Shown here piece by piece: positions 57,646 through 64,000 of a stretch of DNA of 64,000 nt. Made by a program: the position numbers and the translations under genes. Source of the stretch: Natronoglycomyces albus (lineage in GTDB: Bacteria > Actinomycetota > Actinomycetes > Mycobacteriales > Micromonosporaceae); assembly GCF_016925535.1 (NCBI RefSeq), contig NZ_CP070496.1:1736001-1800000 (forward strand). Direction: 5' to 3'. A model generated the notes under the pieces. It ran no database searches. It was not told the DNA's origin and was given only the letters and a program-made list of their open reading frames with translations. The stretch's first letter is position 1, and each line of letters opens with the position of its first letter.

Positions 57646-58641
57646 GTGGAGCCTAAAGTCAGCGAAGCCGCGAGGAACGATGCCTCCTGCGAGGAGGAAA
57701 CCCTAGCCGCGGCACCAGAGGTGGCCGAGTCGGCTGAAGCGACGCCGACCGCGCCAGAGCTCTCCCGCACCATGCGACCGGGCGATCGCGTCCAGCTGAC
57801 CGATCAAAAGGGCCGCCACTCCACCATCACCCTCGCCGAAGGCGGCTCATTTCACACCCATCGCGGACAAATCAACCACGACGACCTCATAGGCGGCCCT
57901 GACGGGGTCGTGGTCGAGTCCTCAGGCGGCACCGCATACCTTGCCCTCCGTCCGTTGCTGCCCGACTACATCCTGTCGATGAGGCGCGGGGCCCAAGTCA
58001 TATACCCCAAAGACTCCGCGATGATCCTCACTTACGGCGACATCTACCCAGGCGCCCGCGTGATCGAGGCAGGCGCCGGTTCAGGAGCGCTGACCAACTG
58101 GTTGCTGCGAGCCGTCGGCGAAACCGGGCACGTCCACTCCTGGGAACTGCGCGAGGATTTTGCTCAGATCGCCCGCCAGAACGTCGAAAACTGGCAGGGC
58201 AGGAAACCCGACAACTGGACGCTCACCGTCGGCGATGTCTCTGAATGTGATGTCGAATCCGCCGACCGCTTCATACTCGACATGCTGACTCCCTGGGAAG
58301 CCCTCGACACCGTCGAGAAAACCCTTCGGCCCGGCGGAGTCTTCGTCGGCTACGTAGCCACCACGACGCAAATGTCGGATCTCGTCGAAGCATTGCGTGA
58401 GAGGGGCTGCTTCACCGAACCCGCAGCCTTCGAATCGATGGTGCGAGGATGGCACCTCGAAGGGCTCGCCGTACGCCCCGATCACCGTATGATCGCCCAT
58501 ACCGCGTTCCTGGTCGTCGCCCGCAAGCTGGCCCCGGGAACAAAGGCCCCCCAGCGCAGGCGCAAGCCTTCGAAAGGTTCGCAGGCGCTGGCGGACCGTA
58601 AAGCTCGGCAGGCGCAACTCTCAGCGGGGACCGATGAGTAG
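57646..58641 (+). CDS. trmI: tRNA (adenine-58-N1)-methyltransferase
   Basis: SAM-dependent enzyme making m1A58 in tRNAs. Residues about 40-110 form the N-terminal barrel (FHTHRGQINHDDLIG; LRPLLPDYILSM), then PRG-like RRGAQVIYPKDSA and SAM motif VIEAGAGSGALTNWLL, and a catalytic Asp in FILDMLTPWE. Start: GTG 57646 has AGAGGA six nt upstream; an ATG at 57610 in the same frame lacks one, so either is possible. The tail is basic (RRRKPSKG). Confidence 0.93.
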   Translation: MEPKVSEAARNDASCEEETLAAAPEVAESAEATPTAPELSRTMRPGDRVQLTDQKGRHSTITLAEGGSFHTHRGQINHDDLIGGPDGVVVESSGGTAYLALRPLLPDYILSMRRGAQVIYPKDSAMILTYGDIYPGARVIEAGAGSGALTNWLLRAVGETGHVHSWELREDFAQIARQNVENWQGRKPDNWTLTVGDVSECDVESADRFILDMLTPWEALDTVEKTLRPGGVFVGYVATTTQMSDLVEALRERGCFTEPAAFESMVRGWHLEGLAVRPDHRMIAHTAFLVVARKLAPGTKAPQRRRKPSKGSQALADRKARQAQLSAGTDE

Positions 58642-58673
58642 TTCGAAAATTTGCGGCTAGCTGCCAATTTTCG

Positions 58674-58703
58674 GCGGTAAGCGGTTGCGCAACCGCTTAC
58701 CGC
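58674..58703. terminator. 30-nt perfect palindrome after trmI
   Basis: GCGGTAAGCGGTTGC and its perfect complement, 33 nt after the trmI stop. No U-tract. Confidence 0.8.
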
Positions 58704-58790
58704 TTCCCGTTGAGGCGAGGCATTCCCGCCATGTGGAAGCTTCGCTACCCAGTGTTGTCGGATAGTTGATTTTTGTCATTCAAGCACAGC

Positions 58791-58830
58791 GCGCCCAAGG
58801 CGATTTTTTCTCGTCTTGGGCGCATTTTTT
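58791..58830 (+). terminator. Intrinsic terminator with T-tract
   Basis: GCGCCCAAG (58791-58799) pairs with CTTGGGCGC (58815-58823) around a 15-nt loop, followed by ATTTTTT. Back-up terminator for trmI on the plus strand. Confidence 0.82.
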
Positions 58831-58849
58831 ATCGGACGGCGTGGTGCCT

Positions 58850-59131
58850 TTAATCCTCGGCGTTGGGGCCCGCGACGTCCTCTCCGTTGCGCGCGTTGCG
58901 AACATAGATGCACTCGCCCGGGCAGTCTCGCGCGGCATCGACGATATCGAGTCTCAGGTGGTCAGGGACTGGAACGCTCGCCCCTTCGGCGGTTTTGAGC
59001 TCGCCCGAGGAGTCTTTGACATACGCCAATCCGTCGATGTCGAACTCGAACACGTCGGGCGCATACTGGACACAGAGACCATCTCCGGTACACGCGTCTT
59101 GGTCGATGAGAACTGTGACATCTTCTGGCAT
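58850..59131 (-). CDS. Ferredoxin, 3Fe-4S or 4Fe-4S type
   Basis: 93-aa acidic electron carrier. Cluster ligands in DACTGDGLCVQYAPDVF and ARDCPGECIYV. The first group has three residues fewer than a full CxxCxxC, typical of 3Fe-4S ferredoxins that serve P450s or other oxidoreductases. The ATG at 59131 is used; a GTG three codons earlier is also possible. Divergent from arc. Confidence 0.88.
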   Translation of the reverse strand: MPEDVTVLIDQDACTGDGLCVQYAPDVFEFDIDGLAYVKDSSGELKTAEGASVPVPDHLRLDIVDAARDCPGECIYVRNARNGEDVAGPNAED

Positions 59132-59191
59132 GGTAGACACATTCCTAGACTAATTGCCGTCGAGATGCTGGCGCAATGACAGTGTCGAGTC

Positions 59192-59224
59192 TTACTATGG
59201 GCTACCTTCAACCGTTACGGTTGA
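59192..59224 (+). promoter_or_regulatory. arc promoter with palindrome
   Basis: TACTAT (59192-59197) is a -10 candidate. Directly downstream, TTCAACCG-TTA-CGGTTGAA (59206-59224) is a 19-bp palindrome spanning the likely transcription start or 5' leader, before the arc GTG at 59255. It could be an operator or an mRNA hairpin. Confidence 0.5.
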
Positions 59225-59254
59225 AGCAGGACCCTCACCCGGGAGGTGTGACCC

Positions 59255-61042
59255 GTGGCACGAAATGATGACGACCGTAGGACAACCGTTGGCGCAAACA
59301 CTGATCCCGAGGACCTCACTCAAGAGGTAGAAGAATTGCAAGACGAACTCGCAGCGGCGCGACGAAAGCTCACTGAGTCTCCGCGCCAGGTCAACATGCT
59401 CGAAGAGCGGCTCGCTGCCGCGCAGGCTCAAGTTGACCGCCTGGGAGAACAGAATGATCGACTGGTTGCCACCTTGAAAGAGGCCCGCGACCAGATCGTG
59501 TCCTTGAAAGAAGAAATCGACCGACTTGCTCAGCCCCCGTCGGGCTACGGGGTGTTCCTCCAAGCGAGGGAAGACGGTACGGCCGACGTGTTCACGTCGG
59601 GCCGAAAGTTCCGGGTATCGCTGGCGCCGTCGATCGAGGTTGAAACCCTCGAAAAGGGCCAAGAGGTGTTGCTCAACGACGCTATGAACGTCGTCGAGGT
59701 GCTCGACTATGAACGCATCGGAGAAGTTGTCACCCTGAAGGAGCTGTTGGAAGATCCCGAGGGGGGATCTCCCGACCGGGCCTTGGTGACTAGCCACGCT
59801 GACGAGGAGCGCGTGGTCTACCTGGCCGACATTTTGCGGAACACTCCGCTGCGGGCGGGAGACTCGCTGATGGTGGAGTCCCGTGCTGGCTACGCCTACG
59901 AGCGCATCCTCAAGAGCGAGGTCGAGGAACTGGTCCTGGAAGAAGTTCCCGACGTCGATTACTACGACATCGGTGGACTCGATGGGCAAATCGAGCTCAT
60001 CCGTGATGCCGTGGAGTTGCCATTCCTGCACGCGGAGCTGTTCGCCGAGCATCAGCTACGTCCGCCAAAGGGAGTGCTGTTGTATGGGCCTCCTGGTTGC
60101 GGTAAGACGCTGATCGCTAAGGCCGTTGCCAATTCGCTGGCGAAGAAGGTCACCGAACTGCGCGGTGATGGCGGAGAAAACCAAACCAAGAGCTTCTTCC
60201 TCAATATCAAGGGGCCGGAGCTACTCAACAAGTACGTCGGAGAGACCGAACGCCACATCCGACTGGTCTTCCAGCGGGCACGAGAGAAGGCTTCCGAGGG
60301 CCTGCCGGTGATCGTCTTCTTCGACGAGATGGACTCCGTGTTCCGTACTCGCGGCTCTGGTGTCTCCTCGGACGTGGAGAACACGATCGTCCCGCAGCTA
60401 CTCAGCGAAATAGACGGCGTGGAGGGCCTGGAGAACGTCATTGTCATCGGGGCCTCGAACCGGGAAGACATGATCGACCCGGCTATCCTGCGACCCGGTC
60501 GTCTTGACGTCAAGATCAAGATCGAACGCCCAGACGCCGAGTCCGCCAAGGACATCTTTTCGAAGTACATCACCACTGATCTGCCGCTACACGCGGATGA
60601 CCTGGCCGAGAACGACAAGGACCGAGAAGCCACAGTGCAGTCGATGGTGCAGGCGGTCGTGGAACGCATGTACGCGGAAACCGATGAGAACCGTTTCCTT
60701 GAGGTCACCTATGCCGATGGCGACAAGGAAGTCCTGTACTTCAAGGACTTCAACTCAGGGGCCATGATCGAAAACATCGTGGCCAGGGCCAAGAAAATGG
60801 CGATCAAGGACTTCCTCAGCACGAACAAGAAGGGTATCCGTCTGAACCACTTGATGGATGCGACCGTTGACGAGTTCCGGGAAAACGAGGACTTGCCGAA
60901 CACCACCAACCCCGATGACTGGGCTCGAATCTCCGGTAAGAAGGGTGAGCGCATCGTCTACATCCGCACCTTGGTCAGCGGTAAGGGCGATGACTCGGGC
61001 CGTTCCATTGACACGGTGTCCAATACTGGCCAGTACCTATAG
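59255..61042 (+). CDS. arc: Proteasome-associated AAA ATPase ARC/Mpa
   Basis: 595 aa. Recognises pupylated proteins and feeds them to the 20S proteasome. Coiled coil (residues about 18-95) that binds Pup, two OB domains (about 96-245), and AAA module with Walker [10 protein letters not shown] and Walker [11 protein letters not shown]. It ends in QYL, the penultimate-Tyr tail needed for docking to the proteasome. GTG start at 59255 with GGGAGGTG upstream. Confidence 0.97.
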   Translation: MARNDDDRRTTVGANTDPEDLTQEVEELQDELAAARRKLTESPRQVNMLEERLAAAQAQVDRLGEQNDRLVATLKEARDQIVSLKEEIDRLAQPPSGYGVFLQAREDGTADVFTSGRKFRVSLAPSIEVETLEKGQEVLLNDAMNVVEVLDYERIGEVVTLKELLEDPEGGSPDRALVTSHADEERVVYLADILRNTPLRAGDSLMVESRAGYAYERILKSEVEELVLEEVPDVDYYDIGGLDGQIELIRDAVELPFLHAELFAEHQLRPPKGVLLYGPPGCGKTLIAKAVANSLAKKVTELRGDGGENQTKSFFLNIKGPELLNKYVGETERHIRLVFQRAREKASEGLPVIVFFDEMDSVFRTRGSGVSSDVENTIVPQLLSEIDGVEGLENVIVIGASNREDMIDPAILRPGRLDVKIKIERPDAESAKDIFSKYITTDLPLHADDLAENDKDREATVQSMVQAVVERMYAETDENRFLEVTYADGDKEVLYFKDFNSGAMIENIVARAKKMAIKDFLSTNKKGIRLNHLMDATVDEFRENEDLPNTTNPDDWARISGKKGERIVYIRTLVSGKGDDSGRSIDTVSNTGQYL

Positions 61043-61487
61043 GTTGTCGATGTCGTCTCAGAGGCGCACTGTTGAAGTGCGGTGATGGGTATTTCTCGAC
61101 GTGACTAAGAGTTCAGCCCGACCGCAGGTCGGGCTGAACTCTTAGCAACTGGTCGGGTATGGCGGCATCGCGGCGAACATGTTCGTACCACCCGGCGAAT
61201 ATGACAGCTGCGAATGCGCCAACGGCACAGCCAGATTTCCGCAACAGTCACGACCAGGTTCAGTGGCCTCAGGACAGTGAGGCCTTCCCAGGCAAGCAAC
61301 CTGCGAGGCGCGGCCGAACAATTCATCATCGGTACCGTGTTTCGTTTTGATGCCGAAGCCTAGGAGGCCCCTCGCTGTTCGGGGTCAAACATCCGTTTCG
61401 CGGTCCATTCAGCACGCAAGGGCCGAAATCGCCAGATTTCATCGCCGCATTGGTGCCGCGTTCAGGGGAAACAGTTAGGCTCAAAGC
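61043..61487. other. Intergenic region arc-dop
   Basis: 445 bp. Holds the arc terminator and the dop promoter; TAGGCT (61476-61481) lies 6 nt before the dop ATG, pointing to a leaderless transcript. Minus-strand frames here show some hydrophobic stretches but no credible gene. Confidence 0.55.
61105..61145. terminator. Perfect 19-bp stem terminator after arc
   Basis: Arms 61105-61123 and 61127-61145 pair perfectly around a 3-nt loop. No U-tract. Sits 62 nt after the arc stop. Confidence 0.85.
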
Positions 61488-62993
61488 ATGACCGTACGTC
61501 GCATCATGGGTACAGAAATCGAATATGGCATCAGCGTGCCTGGTCAGCCAGGCGCGAATCCGATGGTGACCTCCTCCCAAATTGTCAACGCCTATGCGGC
61601 CCGGCCCGAGTTGGCCAAGGGCGGACGGGCTCGCTGGGACTATGAGGAAGAAACTCCGCTGCGGGATGCGCGTGGGTTCACCTATTCCGGGGCGCTCTAT
61701 GACCCGGCCGAGAACCTCGCCGACGACGACACCGGGCTGGCCAACGTCATTTTGACCAATGGCGCGCGGCTCTATGTCGATCACGCCCACCCCGAATACT
61801 CCACGCCGGAGGTCACAAATCCGGCCGAGGCGGTGCTCTATGACAAAGCTGGCGAAGTCACCATGGCTGAGGCTGCTGCCCGAGCGGCTGCCACTCCGGG
61901 TATCGGCGCGATTAACCTCTACAAGAACAACACAGATAACAAGGGCGCTTCCTACGGGGCGCATGAGAATTACCTCATGAGTCGCTCCGTACCCTTTTCC
62001 GACATCATTTCGCACTTTACGCCGTTTCTTGTGTCGCGGCAGGTGATGTGCGGAGCGGGGCGTATAGGTATTGGGCAAGACGCCTCGGAGTCGGGCTTCC
62101 AGATAACGCAACGTTCGGACTTCTTTGAAGTCGAGGTCGGGCTTGAAACGACCTTGAAGCGGCCGATTATCAATACCCGTGATGAGCCGCACGCGGATGC
62201 GGAGAGATATCGACGTCTACACGTGATCATCGGCGACGCCAACCTGGCTGAGTACGCGACATACTTGAAGTTGGGTACCGCCTCGATCGTGCTGGCGATG
62301 ATTGAGGCGGGAGCGTTTGATGGGTCACTATCCATTGCGGACCCAGTTCCCGAGTTGCGGGCCGTTAGCCACGATCCGACTCTCCAACACGAGATCCGCC
62401 TGCGTAATGGTAAGAAATTGACCGCCGTGCAATTGCAGCAGGAGATTCAGAAGCAAGCCGAGGCTTTTTGCGGTACTGACCCCGATGATGAGACCAAGCG
62501 GGTCTTGGCACTGTGGGGAGAGGTTCTGGATAAGTTGGCGCGTGACCCGTTCGAGTGTGCCGACCTATTGGACTGGCCGGCGAAATTGCAACTGCTCAAC
62601 CGCTACCGGGACCGGGAGAGTCTTGATTGGAACTCGACCAAGTTGCAAGCTATCGACCTGCAATATCACGATGTTCGACCTGAAAAGGGGCTGTACCACC
62701 GTCTGGTTTCGCGGGGGCGGATGCGGCGTATGTTTACCGACGAACAGGTCAATGAGGCAATGTTTGAACCCCCGCATGACACTCGTGCTTTCTTCCGGGG
62801 CCGGTGTCTTTCTCGGTATCCATCGGAAGTGGTTGCCGCATCGTGGGATTCGGTCATCTTCGATGTCGGATCTGACTCGTTGGTGCGAGTGCCCATGATG
62901 GAGCCTGAGAAAGGTACGAAGGCTCATGTTGGTGATTTGTTCGACCGCTGCGCGGCGGCCAAGGACTTGCTCGACATCATCACAGGTGATTAG
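61488..62993 (+). CDS. dop: Pup deamidase/depupylase
   Basis: 501 aa, glutamine-synthetase-like fold. Deamidates the C-terminal Gln of Pup to Glu and also removes Pup from substrates. N-terminal metal-site motif GTEIEYGI at residues 8-15; the Dop loop region (about 40-80, REL-type insert) and VDHAHPEYSTPE, NNTDNKGASYGAHENYL, and AGRIGIGQ are characteristic. ATG 61488 appears leaderless. Confidence 0.96.
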   Translation: MTVRRIMGTEIEYGISVPGQPGANPMVTSSQIVNAYAARPELAKGGRARWDYEEETPLRDARGFTYSGALYDPAENLADDDTGLANVILTNGARLYVDHAHPEYSTPEVTNPAEAVLYDKAGEVTMAEAAARAAATPGIGAINLYKNNTDNKGASYGAHENYLMSRSVPFSDIISHFTPFLVSRQVMCGAGRIGIGQDASESGFQITQRSDFFEVEVGLETTLKRPIINTRDEPHADAERYRRLHVIIGDANLAEYATYLKLGTASIVLAMIEAGAFDGSLSIADPVPELRAVSHDPTLQHEIRLRNGKKLTAVQLQQEIQKQAEAFCGTDPDDETKRVLALWGEVLDKLARDPFECADLLDWPAKLQLLNRYRDRESLDWNSTKLQAIDLQYHDVRPEKGLYHRLVSRGRMRRMFTDEQVNEAMFEPPHDTRAFFRGRCLSRYPSEVVAASWDSVIFDVGSDSLVRVPMMEPEKGTKAHVGDLFDRCAAAKDLLDIITGD

Positions 62994-63469
62994 GGATTGC
63001 TCTCTAGGAGGTCGTAACGTCCGCCCGTAGTATCCGGGGCCTAGGGGTGCGGTGCCATTGTGCGGTGGCCGCGAAACGCCATGTGGAACATGGAGCATTG
63101 CTCTGGTTTGCAGTGAGGCTTATGCAAAAGGTGCTTTCGGTTTCTCGCCAGCTCGTTTACCTGCGTAAACTTTGGCTACTGCGGCTTTGAGTTTGCCCTT
63201 ATGCATAAGCCTCGGTGTCGGAGAGATGGATTTCACGGCAGACCGAACCGGAACGATCAGCCGTTCTAGCGGCGGCTTTGCCAGAGATTACGAATCGTGA
63301 ACCCGCTTTGGTCGGGAAGTTGCCGAACCCGGAAAGGGGTTTTTGTGACCAAAGCTCGGAATCGGGAATATGTAGCCGAGGTTGGGCGTAGGACTAGTAA
63401 AAGGTCGTAGACGCGCGGTAGTGTAACGGTCATACGACACGGATAGCTCTATATAGAGGGGAGTGCGAG
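62994..63469. other. dop-pup intergenic region carrying palindromic element
   Basis: 476 bp. Copy B of the nested palindrome lies at 63115-63213. AACCC (63326-63330) and GGGTT (63337-63341) with following T's make a weak terminator. An AT-richer stretch before pup (TATATA near 63452) may hold its promoter. No gene seen. Confidence 0.7.
63115..63213. repeat. Nested palindromic repeat, copy B
   Basis: 99 bp, closely matching copy A at 53154-53253. Terminal repeat GAGGCTTATGCA is kept on both ends; the central GTTTAC-N4-GTAAAC hairpin is conserved. Inserted between dop and pup. Confidence 0.9.
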
Positions 63470-63685
63470 ATGGCTACCAAGGATTCAGGCGGGCAGTCAC
63501 AGTCGCAACGTTCCCGTCAAGAAACCGAACACGAGGAAACCGAAGCCACAGTCGACTCGGATGTGGCTGAACGACACGAAGAGATCACCGAGGAAGTCGA
63601 TGACCTACTCGATGAGATCGACGATGTTCTGGAGACGAACGCCGATGAGTTCGTGCGCTCGTTTGTCCAGAAGGGCGGCCAGTAG
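63470..63685 (+). CDS. pup: Prokaryotic ubiquitin-like protein Pup
   Basis: 71-aa intrinsically disordered modifier. Acidic helical part ([19 protein letters not shown], residues about 36-54) binds the ARC coiled coil. The C-terminus is Gly-Gly-Gln, so Dop must deamidate it before ligation by PafA. GAGGGGAG lies before the ATG. The proteasome subunit genes prcB/prcA should lie to the right. Confidence 0.97.
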   Translation: MATKDSGGQSQSQRSRQETEHEETEATVDSDVAERHEEITEEVDDLLDEIDDVLETNADEFVRSFVQKGGQ

Positions 63686-64000
63686 TCGGCTGGCCCGACG
63701 GCACGCTAAGCGCGCGGTCGGCCTCAACGTTCGTCGCTGAGGCCCAGGGGGTTTCGAGGCCGTCTGATTTCGGCAATCATGCATTGCGGTAAACGGGGCT
63801 TCGAAAACCAGGAACGACGTTATACGGCAAGAAGAAGCAGGTGTCTGGTTGTCGACCTACCTGTTCGCACTCGATAGCCGTATGGCAGGTCCACTGACCC
63901 CCGTGCCATGCGTTCGTCTTGGATGGAATGCTGAACTTCGCTACGACGTGAACTGACCGCTGTGACTGTCTTGACGCAGTCGAGTTCGACGTCGAGATCC
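63686..64000 (+). other. Region after pup, no gene seen
   Basis: 315 bp to the window end. GGCCTCA (63720-63726) and TGAGGCC (63738-63744) form a 7-bp hairpin that may end the pup transcript. No credible open frame on either strand. Confidence 0.55.

Noticed and set aside
61105-61329. 74-codon minus-strand frame between arc and dop
   Set aside because: It includes the arc terminator hairpin and has no ribosome site or recognisable domain.

Overview
The window comes from an actinobacterium. It carries mycothiol ligase MshC, a Pup/ARC/Dop locus, UppP, cobalamin-dependent MetH, many two-component and ABC operons, and several genes that look leaderless (TANNNT box 6-8 nt before the start codon). 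The 16S V1 region and overall gene style suggest Glycomycetales or a nearby order; this is inference, not a database result. There are no tRNA genes, CRISPR arrays or complete insertion sequences.

Layout. 1-1.3 kb: start of an ABC-exporter half with a degenerate P-loop. 1.4-9.3 kb: complete B12/radical-SAM lysine degradation cluster (kamA-kce leftwards; kdd-kamD-kamE-kal-reactivase rightwards) around a shared promoter region. 9.5-20.8 kb: membrane protein, a repressor-ABC operon with twin operators, TetR/SDR, a DesKR-like two-component system divergent from an ABC exporter, and an M20 peptidase. 20.9-35.8 kb: aldo/keto reductase, uppP, mshC, an orphan hypX, metH, a HAD phosphatase, a second KamA-family radical SAM enzyme, OsmC, and a TetR/SDR pair. 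35.9-41.8 kb: a 16S-23S-5S rRNA operon with promoter and terminators, followed by an 8-bp tandem repeat.

42.6-55.5 kb: small membrane protein, CMD-like protein, methyltransferase, Smr protein, glycosyltransferase-like protein, sugar porter, MacB/LolD-type ABC system, LtrA, an intergenic region with two nested palindromic elements, and a NarL-type two-component system. 55.6-64 kb: RecB-like nuclease, M50 protease, TrmI, ferredoxin, ARC ATPase, Dop and Pup, an order close to the mycobacterial Pup-proteasome neighbourhood. The second copy of a palindromic element lies between dop and pup.

How genes work together. The kam cluster should turn lysine into acetoacetate and crotonyl-CoA plus ammonia, with an ASKHA-type reactivase serving the B12 aminomutase. 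Dop deamidates Pup for conjugation, and ARC unfolds pupylated proteins for the proteasome, whose genes should lie just beyond the right edge. Convergent genes are mostly separated by long, near-perfect GC-rich hairpins lacking U-tracts; one of these lies inside the coding frame of the sugar porter.
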